Shown here one piece after another: positions 6,948 to 15,176 of a DNA stretch of 35,044 nucleotides (its first letter is position 1; each line of letters opens with the position of its first letter). The notes under the pieces are model-generated. The model did no database searches and had not been told where the DNA came from. It saw nothing but the letters and a program-made list of their open reading frames with translations. The DNA is from Rhodospirillaceae bacterium (GTDB taxonomy: Bacteria; Pseudomonadota; Alphaproteobacteria; Thalassobaculales; Thalassobaculaceae). The position numbers and the translations under genes are program-made. The stretch spans positions 1 through 35,044 of the forward strand of contig PANE01000002.1 in NCBI GenBank assembly GCA_002708305.1, read 5' to 3'.

Positions 6948-9596
6948 CTATTCGTCACGTAATAGATTATTAAGCGTGCTATCCGGCTGACTTTCTAGCT
7001 CTTTAAAGCTACCCGTTTCGATAACTCGTCCGCCACTCATAACCAAAACACGATCAAAAACATCCGCTAAACCAACTCTCTGAAGTACCCATAAAAGGTT
7101 CTTACCTTTTGTAGCCTCCATAATATTTTTAATCACTTTAGATTGGCTACCGGAGTCTAAGGCAGATGTTGCCTCGTTTAAGATCAATACATCCGGAGAT
7201 CTTATTAATGCCCTTGCTAACGATACTTTTTGTCGTTGTGCCGCCGACAACTTTGATCCAGCCAACCCAACCTGAAAGCCAAGCCCAACCTCCACAACTA
7301 TAGGTCTAATATTCTCAGATTCTATAACTTCTGATATTAAGTTTCCAACTTGTTCACTAGAATCTGCTTTATCCGAAGCAATTTTCCCAAACAAAATATT
7401 ATCTTGTAAAGAAGCAGACCCGTTATATTTTTCTTCCGAATAAAACTCAATGGAGCCTCTCAGACTATCTGGTATATTAGAAGCGAATTCTTGTCGCGCT
7501 TTTAAAATACGAGCTTTAATTTCGTCAGTTATCAAACCAAGTCGATGCCGCGCAGGGATCAACATAAATGGTAGTGCTAAGAACCGATCGCGATCTTCTT
7601 GCTCCATAGAGTCCAGCCCTAAACGCTCCGCTCGACCCAGAAGGATTTGGAAGTCGGGTAGGTCATCGCCAGCAATGAATGAATATTGAGAGAAATACTC
7701 ATGATCAGACGGGAGATCAGCGAATAACTCAACCATTGTTGACGCTACATCACGGCCCACCCTGACAAATTCATTTTCTAATTCAACTAACCGTAGTGTC
7801 TCCCTGACATATTCGTTTTCTGCTATCTTCTCGATGACAAAATTATCACCAACTGGGGTGCCAAATAGCAGGTTTTCAGCAACTGATGCATTATTGTTAA
7901 ATTTCTCTTTGTCAAATAACTCAACTGCTTCTGATATTTCAGGTTGCTTCAATCGTTCCTGTAGCGCCTTACGGGCAGATAATATGTTTTCTGCTAACTC
8001 TTTATTTTCGAGAGGGTTAATAGTTCCCCTCAAGCCTAAAGCGTATGTGTCATCGTCAAGATCTACAATCTTTAAAAGATCTAATAGCTTTTCCCTCAAA
8101 CCGCTATCTGAATCTGATCCTATTGCTTTATAATCAAGCCAGTTAGCCTCAAGATCATCTAACGAATTTCCTGATAATTCTGCATTACGAAAATTACGTT
8201 TCTTTTCCTCTGAACTAAGGTCCTCTTCCGCGCCAACCTCCATCGGCTGATGCATTGCACCTAAGAGGATATTTTCCTTTAAGGAGCTATTGAAGACAAA
8301 TGCTGATGGGCCAACATACGCCATCCTTCGACCAGTAGCCGCCTGAGGCAATTCTAGAGTCATTTTATCTGCCACTTTTATTTGGCCGCCGTCTGGAATA
8401 AGTAACCGTGCTAAGAGGATAGCCGCCAAGTCCTTGCCGCCACTGCTTGGACCGACAATTGCAACTTGCTCTGATTTCTCTGATTGAAATGATAGGCTTT
8501 CAATGACTGGCTGGCCCTCATCATCTAATACAGAAAGATTATTCGCACTGATTGTACCTGCTAGACTAAAGTCAGCCTCTAATTCTGCGAATTGGGCATT
8601 CTCGGGTAAAATTCCAGGAGGATCGAATTGCTCTATGACTTGATCATATTTAATTTTCGAATCTGCAAGGCGTTGGTAGTAAGTTAGCAACTCTTTCCAT
8701 GGAGCCGATAAATCTTTATAAGCCGCAAGAATAGCCACTAAGGCACCAAATGTTAAATCTCCCTTGATGACCAAATAGCCACCGATTGAATAAAAGAAAA
8801 ATGGTGTTAATTGTGCAATAAAATTATTTACAAATTTAATGAAAAACTTTCTTTGAAAGATCTCATAACGGATATCGTAAATTGTCCCTAAACGCTCGGT
8901 AAACGTTGCTAAAACTCTCCGGGCTCCATCGTTTGCATGCAACTCTTCAATGCCTGAAACAGACTCGCCAATCTTCTCTGATAATCGCCGTACATTTTGG
9001 ACACGAGCTTTTCCAAGCTGATTAACGTGCCATTGAAGCTTCGGTATAATGTACCCTTGAATTGGATATAATGCGATAGCTGCCAACCCGAGCATCCAGT
9101 CCTGAACAAACATAAATATTAGTATGGTTATTAATGTCCCTCCTTGAAAGGCTGGAAGAGCAACAGAGTCTCCCACAAAACCACCAAGAGGCTCTACCTC
9201 AGCAGTAACCATTTGAATAACTTCGCCTTGACTGACGCGCCTAAACTGCGGGAGAGGGAACCTCAAGACGCGAGCCAATAGATCAAAACGTAGTCTACGC
9301 AACATACGTTCACCCAATTGCCCGCGAAATACATTTACATAGAACTTGAAACCGCCATTGATACAAACCAGCAACAGAAAAGCGAGGCTCAGAACTAACA
9401 GGTATTCGATTTGATCAATAGGCACCCCAAAGATTTCTGAGGGTATGTTCTTACCACTTATAGCCTTATTGATAATAATTTTTGGCAGGTCTAATGAAAA
9501 ATACAAAAATGGAAATGATAGTGCGGTCATAACCAATAATATTATCTGGTCGCGTTTGCTATACCGCCAAATAAATTTAAAAAGAGTTTTTTCCAT
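6948..9596 (-). CDS. Atypical ABC exporter: membrane domain fused to a degenerate, expanded ATPase domain
   Basis: Residues 1-330 form a type-IV exporter membrane domain with about six helices. The nucleotide-binding domain starts near 345 and is unusual. Walker A reads GPSSGGKD (382-389), with Asp where Ser/Thr normally coordinates Mg2+. The Q-loop region AYVGPSAF (426-433) lacks Gln. The signature is LSAAQ (783-787). Walker B reads VLILNEATSALD, with Asn807 replacing Asp but the catalytic Glu808 kept. The H-loop position is Gln840. Between about 450 and 750 there is a large acidic insertion that repeats the post-Q-loop motif NILFG. At 882 residues it is roughly 280 longer than a usual half-transporter. 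The frame is clean, so this is not a pseudogene. I recall similar proteins in other Alphaproteobacteria beside CNBD genes. The substrate is unknown; a lipid-linked glycan is plausible. Confidence 0.85.
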   Translation of the reverse strand: MEKTLFKFIWRYSKRDQIILLVMTALSFPFLYFSLDLPKIIINKAISGKNIPSEIFGVPIDQIEYLLVLSLAFLLLVCINGGFKFYVNVFRGQLGERMLRRLRFDLLARVLRFPLPQFRRVSQGEVIQMVTAEVEPLGGFVGDSVALPAFQGGTLITILIFMFVQDWMLGLAAIALYPIQGYIIPKLQWHVNQLGKARVQNVRRLSEKIGESVSGIEELHANDGARRVLATFTERLGTIYDIRYEIFQRKFFIKFVNNFIAQLTPFFFYSIGGYLVIKGDLTFGALVAILAAYKDLSAPWKELLTYYQRLADSKIKYDQVIEQFDPPGILPENAQFAELEADFSLAGTISANNLSVLDDEGQPVIESLSFQSEKSEQVAIVGPSSGGKDLAAILLARLLIPDGGQIKVADKMTLELPQAATGRRMAYVGPSAFVFNSSLKENILLGAMHQPMEVGAEEDLSSEEKKRNFRNAELSGNSLDDLEANWLDYKAIGSDSDSGLREKLLDLLKIVDLDDDTYALGLRGTINPLENKELAENILSARKALQERLKQPEISEAVELFDKEKFNNNASVAENLLFGTPVGDNFVIEKIAENEYVRETLRLVELENEFVRVGRDVASTMVELFADLPSDHEYFSQYSFIAGDDLPDFQILLGRAERLGLDSMEQEDRDRFLALPFMLIPARHRLGLITDEIKARILKARQEFASNIPDSLRGSIEFYSEEKYNGSASLQDNILFGKIASDKADSSEQVGNLISEVIESENIRPIVVEVGLGFQVGLAGSKLSAAQRQKVSLARALIRSPDVLILNEATSALDSGSQSKVIKNIMEATKGKNLLWVLQRVGLADVFDRVLVMSGGRVIETGSFKELESQPDSTLNNLLRDE

Positions 9597-9605
9597 AATG
9601 CTACA

Positions 9606-9650
9606 GTCTAAAGGTTTAATTTTTGAGGAATTAAAAATTAAACCTTAGAC
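9606..9650. repeat. Long inverted repeat in the divergent promoter region
   Basis: The arms GGTTTAATTTTT (9613-9624) and AAAAATTAAACC (9633-9644) are perfect complements around the 8-base loop GAGGAATT. Pairing continues outward as GTCTAA (9606-9611) with TTAGAC (9645-9650), with one bulged A at 9612, for 18 pairs in all. It lies 10 bases upstream of the exporter ATG and about 110 bases upstream of the glycosyltransferase run. It could be an operator for a dimeric regulator or a 5' leader hairpin of the exporter mRNA. No T-run follows the stem on either strand, which argues against an ordinary terminator. Confidence 0.6.
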
Positions 9651-9751
9651 CATGATGTTAATAAGGTAAACAAAGTGTGTTCCCTTTCTTTTTGGAAATG
9701 GAAACTAGTTAGTTGACACAATTTGTGATAGAACCGCGTTTTCTTAATGTT

Positions 9752-9763
9752 TAGGGGCAGATT
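9752..9763 (+). promoter_or_regulatory. Shine-Dalgarno of the first glycosyltransferase gene
   Basis: AGGGG at 9752-9756 lies 7 bases before the ATG at 9764. A TTGACA at 9713-9718 lies in the same spacer, but I see no convincing -10 at 16-18 bp from it, so I do not call a promoter here. Confidence 0.5.
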
Positions 9764-10999
9764 ATGCCTATAAAACAATACAGAAACAAGAGACGGCCAG
9801 CCCGTGTGCTAATGTACAGCCACGATAGCTTTGGGTTAGGTCACCTTAGGCGTTGCCGAGAAATAGCGCACTCTCTCGTGGAGTCAACATCGCGACTTTC
9901 GGTTTTGATTCTATCTGGCTCCCCTATAATAGGCAATTTTGATTTTCGGACCCGAGTAGACTTTGTAAGAATTCCTGGTGTCATAAAGTTACGAAATGGT
10001 GATTATACATCTCTTAGTTTGCATATGGATATAGAGGAAACTCTTGAGCTTCGAGAGTCAATCATAAGACATACAGCAGATACTTTTGACCCTGATTTAT
10101 TTATAGTTGACAAAGAACCATGGGGCTTAAGAGGCGAAGTAAAGCAAACTATGGAAATGTTAAAAAGGCGCGAAACACCAATAATATTGGGGCTCCGTGA
10201 TGTGATGGATGAACCTGCAGCCCTCGCCCCAGAGTGGGAAAGAAAAAATGTTTTACCCGCTTTAGAACACCTTTATGACGAGCTCTGGGTTTATGGGATG
10301 AAGGAAGTTTGCAACCCTTTCAATGGTATTGATTTGCCGGCAGCGGTAAAACTTAAAACTAGGTATACAGGATACCTGAGACGACACGTCCCGGTCGTTG
10401 GTGCTTCGCCACAGCTAACAACACCAGAAGACCCCTTTATTTTAGTTACAGCTGGTGGTGGCGGTGATGGGGAAGGTCTTATGGAATGGGTTTTACGAGC
10501 CTATGAGTATGACGCAGACCTTCCTTATCCAGCATTAATGGTTCTGGGTCCGTTCATGGCACAAGAACGACAGGTTGAATTTATAGAAAGGGCCAGTGCA
10601 TTAGATAGAGTTCAAGTCATTACATTCGATACGAGAATTGAAAGTTTAATGGCAAAAGCTGCAGGGATGGTATCCATGGGAGGATATAATACCTTTTGTG
10701 AAATATTATCTTTTGATAAAAGGGCATTAATTGTTCCTCGAACGGAACCTCGCCTTGAACAATATATTCGCGCTCAAAGAGCGGAAGAATTAGGAATGAT
10801 AAGTATGCTTGTTGATAATGGTGACCGAGATCCAAGGGAAATGGCGAAGTCACTCAGACGACTTCCAAGCCAACCTAAGCCGTCTGAAATGTTTTCTGCA
10901 GAAATATTAGGAGGATTGCAACACGTTAACCACCTTGCTAAACGATGGCTGAAAAAGAGCCGAGACCAACGTAACCTGCACGAACTAAATAGGGCCTAA
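9764..10999 (+). CDS. MurG/GT28-like glycosyltransferase (first of the cluster)
   Basis: The predicted role is transfer of an activated sugar to a glycan or lipid-linked acceptor at the cytoplasmic face. The 411-residue GT-B architecture is visible. The N-terminal Rossmann start is LMYSHDSFGLGHLRRC (about 16-31), with the glycine-rich loop and His. VTAGGGGDGEG opens the C-terminal half. SMGGYNTFCEIL is the donor-binding helix corresponding to the GGxxT/N-xxE element of MurG. No membrane segment or signal is seen. It shares the GxGHLRR and GYNTxxEIL signatures with the gene at 14031, so the two are paralogues. It is the first gene of a tight + strand run; the next starts 2 bp after its stop. 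Donor and acceptor cannot be assigned. Confidence 0.8.
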   Translation: MPIKQYRNKRRPARVLMYSHDSFGLGHLRRCREIAHSLVESTSRLSVLILSGSPIIGNFDFRTRVDFVRIPGVIKLRNGDYTSLSLHMDIEETLELRESIIRHTADTFDPDLFIVDKEPWGLRGEVKQTMEMLKRRETPIILGLRDVMDEPAALAPEWERKNVLPALEHLYDELWVYGMKEVCNPFNGIDLPAAVKLKTRYTGYLRRHVPVVGASPQLTTPEDPFILVTAGGGGDGEGLMEWVLRAYEYDADLPYPALMVLGPFMAQERQVEFIERASALDRVQVITFDTRIESLMAKAAGMVSMGGYNTFCEILSFDKRALIVPRTEPRLEQYIRAQRAEELGMISMLVDNGDRDPREMAKSLRRLPSQPKPSEMFSAEILGGLQHVNHLAKRWLKKSRDQRNLHELNRA

Positions 11000-11001
11000 A
11001 G

Positions 11002-12285
11002 TTGTTACCCGAAGTTAGTTCCGCGAGCATTGACGAACTTGCTATTATTGTAAAAGGATATCCTCGTCTATCAGAGACATTCATAGCTCAAGAAATTTTG
11101 TCTATCCAGCAATCAGGTGTAAAAATTACAATTATCTCACTTCGGCAACCCACCGATAAAAAACAGCACCCAGTTCATGGAAAAATTACAGCCAACTTAT
11201 TGTACTTGCCAGAATATCTTCTGTTAGAACCAGTTCGAGTTTTCAAAAGTTGGATAAAAATACGGTCTAAAAAAGGATACAAGAAAGCCCTAAGCACATG
11301 GTTAAGGGATTTCATGCGAGACCCTACGGCCAGTAGAGTACGACGATGGGGACAAGCGCTGGTGCTATCAGCCGAACTCAATCCGAATATTAAACACCTT
11401 TATGCACATTTTCTGCATACCCCTGCATCTGTTACTCATTACACTGCCCTTATAACTGATCGCTCTTGGTCAGTTTCCGCCCACGCTAAAGATATATGGC
11501 TGACCCCAGAATGGGAGAAACGTGAAAAACTATTATCCTGTAAATGGGCGGTAACATGCAGTTCTTATGGTTTTAACCATTTGAATACTTTTGCACCTGG
11601 AAAAACTCAATTGAGTTACCACGGACTTGATTTAACATCTCTTCCAGAGGCACCACCTTTGAGGCCAATAAATACAGGAACCCTGGAAACTAACCCTATT
11701 TGTTTTCTTTCTGTTGGGCGGGCTGTGCCCAAAAAAGGCTTTAATATTCTGCTGAAAGCTCTTTCCTTAATTCCTAATAGCCTGAGTTGGCAATGGGTTC
11801 ATGTGGGTGGAGGTCAGGAACTACGATATCTTAAAAAGTATTCTCAGGACTTAGGTTTACAGAAAAAAATAGTTTGGCGGGGCGCATGTAATCAAGGTGA
11901 GGTATTCAAAGAATACAGAAGTGCAGACATATTTATATTGCCTAGCATAATTGCGGAAGATGGAGATCGAGATGGGTTACCAAATGTCGTTATGGAAGCA
12001 GCAAGCCAAGAACTTTGCTGTATAGCAAGTGACGTAGCCGCTTTATCAGAATTTATTATACATCAAAAAACCGGCTGGCTTGTCCCACCAAATAATCCAA
12101 GCGCACTTGCTCAAGCCATTATAGACCTATCAAGCGATCACAAACTGCGAAAAGACCTTGGGATTAACAACTATAAAAGGCTAAAAGCAGATTTTTGCCA
12201 TCGTTCAGGAATTGATATAATTCTAAAAAATCTCCAAGTTCAACAAGGAACTGTAATAGACAATACAACTGAGCATGTCACATGA
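11002..12285 (+). CDS. GT4-like glycosyltransferase
   Basis: This is a GT-B glycosyltransferase of 427 residues. The N-terminal VKGYPRLSETFIAQEI motif is typical of the colanic-acid WcaL/exopolysaccharide group. The C-terminal Rossmann domain carries SVGRAVPKKGFNILLKAL and a catalytic/donor region ending DGLPNVVMEAAS, the E-x7-E-like element of GT4 enzymes. YHGLDL is the linker. The start is a TTG at 11002 preceded by AGGG (10991-10994) at 7 bases, and 2 bp after the preceding stop. The 3' end overlaps the next gene by 4 bp (ATGA), which indicates translational coupling. It probably adds a hexose during assembly of the cluster's glycan; the exact linkage is unknown. Confidence 0.85.
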   Translation: MLPEVSSASIDELAIIVKGYPRLSETFIAQEILSIQQSGVKITIISLRQPTDKKQHPVHGKITANLLYLPEYLLLEPVRVFKSWIKIRSKKGYKKALSTWLRDFMRDPTASRVRRWGQALVLSAELNPNIKHLYAHFLHTPASVTHYTALITDRSWSVSAHAKDIWLTPEWEKREKLLSCKWAVTCSSYGFNHLNTFAPGKTQLSYHGLDLTSLPEAPPLRPINTGTLETNPICFLSVGRAVPKKGFNILLKALSLIPNSLSWQWVHVGGGQELRYLKKYSQDLGLQKKIVWRGACNQGEVFKEYRSADIFILPSIIAEDGDRDGLPNVVMEAASQELCCIASDVAALSEFIIHQKTGWLVPPNNPSALAQAIIDLSSDHKLRKDLGINNYKRLKADFCHRSGIDIILKNLQVQQGTVIDNTTEHVT

Positions 12286-13427
12286 ATATTGGCTTTTACG
12301 CGCCTTTGAAGTCACCTGACTCAAAGATACCTTCTGGGGATCGCGAGATGGCTAAATTACTACTTAAGAGCCTTCAGTCTGAAGGGCATAATATTAAACT
12401 TATGAGCCATTTCAAAAGTAGAGAATCTCTAGGCCTTAGAAAGAAACAGGAAGACCTAAAAACTCAAGCAGAAAAAATTAGCAGAGACCTTTTAGAAAAA
12501 TTTTCCAACAACAAAAATTGGCAACCTGATCTCTGGTTCACCTATCATGTATTTTATAAGGCGCCAGATTTAATTGGCCCAAAAATCTCTTCCACGCTGA
12601 AAATACCCTATGTATTAGCAGAAGCCTCGCATGCGCCAAAAAGAGCCGATGGCCGTTGGAGTATGTTTAACAGAGAGGTTGAAAAAGCAGTTGCTCACGC
12701 GGACTTAATCATTGGAATCAATAGTAACGACCGCGCCGGAATAAAACAAATACTAGGAAAAAAAACGCGATATGAGGAATTAAAGCCTTTCCTCGAAATA
12801 AGTAGAATTGTGAATAGAAGGGTGGAAAGATTAACTAATCGCCAATCACTGCAAAAACTATATGGACTTCCGTCAAATTCAGTTTGGTTATTAACTGTTG
12901 GAATGATGCGCGAAGGTGCAAAATTTGGCTCCTATAAAATCCTGGCTAAAGCCATAACCAAAATGCGCGCAGGAGAGGATTGGAATTTAATTATAATTGG
13001 TGATGGTCCATTGCGAAGTGAAATAGAGGGCCTTTTTGATGATAGAATTATTTTTACAGGTGAGCTTGCATCGGAACAGCTCGAAAAATATTATTTAAGC
13101 GCTGATATTTTTTTATGGCCAGCGATTAATGAAGCTTATGGCATGGCTCTCCTCGAAGCACAATCTGCAGGAATACCAGCTGTAGTAGGAGATTCTGGTG
13201 GGGTAAAAGATATACTTCGCGATAACAAAACTGGTCTTCTAGCTGTAGAAGGTGATGTAAATGATTTTGCGAATAAAACTTGGTTGTTAATAAACAACAC
13301 TAATCTCCGAAAAGAACTAAGTCGGAATGCACTGCGGATAACAAGCCAAGAACATAGTTTTGGGCCCAATAGCAAACGACTTAGCAGTTGGATTTTAGAA
13401 ACGCTTAACAACTTTAAAAGGGTATAA
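12282..13427 (+). CDS. GT4-like glycosyltransferase (second)
   Basis: A 381-residue GT-B protein. The N-terminus MNIGFYAPLKSPDSKIPSGDREMA contains the loop that in GT4 enzymes contacts the acceptor and donor phosphate. The C-terminal half has LLTVGMMREGAKFGSYKIL, IIIGDGPLRSEIE, LSADIFLWPAINEAYGMALLEAQSAG (the GT4 E-x7-E motif) and VVGDSGGVKDIL. It overlaps the preceding gene by 4 bp, and its TAA shares one base with the ATG of the next gene, so the three are translationally coupled. No membrane segment is evident. It is full length. Sugar specificity cannot be read from the sequence. Confidence 0.85.
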   Translation: MNIGFYAPLKSPDSKIPSGDREMAKLLLKSLQSEGHNIKLMSHFKSRESLGLRKKQEDLKTQAEKISRDLLEKFSNNKNWQPDLWFTYHVFYKAPDLIGPKISSTLKIPYVLAEASHAPKRADGRWSMFNREVEKAVAHADLIIGINSNDRAGIKQILGKKTRYEELKPFLEISRIVNRRVERLTNRQSLQKLYGLPSNSVWLLTVGMMREGAKFGSYKILAKAITKMRAGEDWNLIIIGDGPLRSEIEGLFDDRIIFTGELASEQLEKYYLSADIFLWPAINEAYGMALLEAQSAGIPAVVGDSGGVKDILRDNKTGLLAVEGDVNDFANKTWLLINNTNLRKELSRNALRITSQEHSFGPNSKRLSSWILETLNNFKRV

Positions 13428-14041
13428 TGACTAGGTTACTGGCAGTAATTCGGCACGGTCTAACAGAGTGGAATGAGTTGGGGAAAATACAAGGGAGAAC
13501 AGATATTCCACTAAGCAAAAACGGTAAAGAAACCATCAAGCACCTAACTCTTCCAAGCCTTTTATCGAATATAACTTGGTTAACCAGTCCGCTATTAAGA
13601 GCCCAAGAAACAGGGAAACTACTGGGCATAACGAACATGCGTATAGATGAGCGTTTAATAGAGACAAATTGGGGAGACTGGGAAGGTAGAACTCTTGAAG
13701 ATTTAAGGAATCAATACGGCCAAGAAATGATTGAGAATGAAAAAAGAGGTTTAGATTTAATGCCTCCTGGGGGCGAGTCACCGCGCCAGGTTTCCCATCG
13801 ACTGCAGTCATTATTGAGAGAATTTTCTCAGATTAAAAACGATGAAATTGTTGGAGCCATTACGCATAAAGGAGTAATTAGATCACTCTTATCGCTTGCC
13901 ACTGGATGGGATATGTCCGAGAAGCCTCCCATTAAATTAAATTGGAAAGCTGCTCATATTTTTTCTGTAGATCTAAATGGAAAAATTGCAACTCACCAAC
14001 TCAATTTAGAGTTCAAAAAACGAAATTTATATGATGACTAA
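13427..14041 (+). CDS. Histidine phosphatase (phosphoglycerate-mutase-like) family protein
   Basis: The catalytic RHG motif is Arg9-His10-Gly11 (His10 would be phosphorylated). Other pocket residues are Arg58 in SPLLRAQET, the acid/base Glu79 in LIETNWGDWEG, and His147 in ITHKGVIRSLL. The length of 204 residues matches the small bacterial branch that includes CobC, GpmB-like and sugar-phosphate phosphatases. Embedded and coupled between glycosyltransferase genes, it may dephosphorylate a sugar phosphate or a glycan intermediate; this is inference. It begins on the last base of the previous stop and overlaps the next gene by 8-11 bp. Confidence 0.88.
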   Translation: MTRLLAVIRHGLTEWNELGKIQGRTDIPLSKNGKETIKHLTLPSLLSNITWLTSPLLRAQETGKLLGITNMRIDERLIETNWGDWEGRTLEDLRNQYGQEMIENEKRGLDLMPPGGESPRQVSHRLQSLLREFSQIKNDEIVGAITHKGVIRSLLSLATGWDMSEKPPIKLNWKAAHIFSVDLNGKIATHQLNLEFKKRNLYDD

Positions 14042-15176
14042 ACCTCGACTAATAATCTATGTTCAAAATTTGCTTGGAATTGGCCATCTGAGAAGAGCTG
14101 CAGGAGTGTCTCGCGCCGCAGTAAACAAAGGGTTCGATGTTGCATTTGTATCCGGTGGAATACCTATTAACGAACTTGACGTAGGTGGGGCAACCTTTCA
14201 TCAGATTCCACCCGTTAGGGCACTGGATGGTGATTTTAAAATTCTTGTTGATGAAAAAAATCAGCCCATAGACGATAGATGGCGAGATAAACGGCGTCAG
14301 GCTCTCCTCGAACTATTTGATAAAATTCAGCCAAAAATCCTTCTTACTGAACTTTTTCCTTTTGGTCGCAGGCAGTTCCGTTTTGAATTAATACCGCTTT
14401 TGGAGAAAGCAAAAGCTGCTTCGTGGCAACCGCGGGTAGTTTGTTCAATGCGCGATATTCTTGTTACTAAGCCACGTCACGATAGAAATTTAGAAATAGC
14501 AGAAACACTAGACACTTTTTATGATAAAATTTTAGTACATGGAGACCAAAACATCATATCGTTGTCAGATACGTTTCCATTGGAAAAACGAATATCCCAT
14601 CTGATCGAATACACTGGCTATGTCCTTACACCAGAGCATATAGGAGACACCGGTGAAGGCGGGACAGGAGAAGTTATAGTCTCTGCCGGTGGTGGCGCGG
14701 TTGGATACGAAACTTTTCCAAAGTTATTTAAACTCCGAGATAAAGTTTCTATCAATAATATTCCTTGGCGTTTTGTTACAGGACCACATATGCCGTTGGA
14801 AATTTATAAAGAACTCAAACGAAAAGAATCGAAATACGCCATTGTTGAGAGAAGTCGGCCTGATCTGCCCGCCGTTATTGGTCGGGCTACACTGTCAATA
14901 TCTCAAGCCGGATATAATACCATCGCAGAAATACTTAATTCTGGCACTCCCGCTGTTGTTGTACCCTACGAGGGTGGCGTCGAAACTGAACAGCGCTTAC
15001 GCTCTGATTTGCTAGCTAAACGATCACTACTTCAAGTCGTTGATGAAAAAAAACTCAATGCACAGACCCTAGATAAGGCTATGTGCCAAGCATTAAAAAT
15101 AACTCCTCCTAAAAAACTAGACATCAGTCTAGATGGCGCCATGGCTACATCCGATGCTTTGTGGGCTTTGTTATGA
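14031..15176 (+). CDS. MurG/GT28-like glycosyltransferase (second of the cluster)
   Basis: This 381-residue GT-B protein is paralogous to the gene at 9764. YVQNLLGIGHLRRAAG is the N-terminal glycine/His loop. VSAGGGAVGYETF opens the C-terminal domain, and ISQAGYNTIAEIL is the MurG-like donor-binding helix. VVVPYEGGVETEQRLRS follows, with the Glu-Gln-x-x-Arg arrangement also seen in the first paralogue (RLEQYIRAQRA). It starts at either of two adjacent ATGs (14031 or 14034) inside the histidine phosphatase gene and ends in an ATGA overlap with the deacetylase-like gene. The acceptor is unknown. Confidence 0.8.
   Translation: MMTKPRLIIYVQNLLGIGHLRRAAGVSRAAVNKGFDVAFVSGGIPINELDVGGATFHQIPPVRALDGDFKILVDEKNQPIDDRWRDKRRQALLELFDKIQPKILLTELFPFGRRQFRFELIPLLEKAKAASWQPRVVCSMRDILVTKPRHDRNLEIAETLDTFYDKILVHGDQNIISLSDTFPLEKRISHLIEYTGYVLTPEHIGDTGEGGTGEVIVSAGGGAVGYETFPKLFKLRDKVSINNIPWRFVTGPHMPLEIYKELKRKESKYAIVERSRPDLPAVIGRATLSISQAGYNTIAEILNSGTPAVVVPYEGGVETEQRLRSDLLAKRSLLQVVDEKKLNAQTLDKAMCQALKITPPKKLDISLDGAMATSDALWALL

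Noticed and set aside
6948-9596. The exporter as a pseudogene because of its altered ATPase motifs
   Set aside because: The 882-codon frame is uninterrupted, the added sequence is structured and repeated, and the neighbouring CNBD and methyltransferase genes are intact.
9713-9745. TTGACA upstream of the first glycosyltransferase as a -35 element
   Set aside because: No acceptable -10 lies 16-18 bp downstream; the nearest AT-rich block is about 22 bp away.
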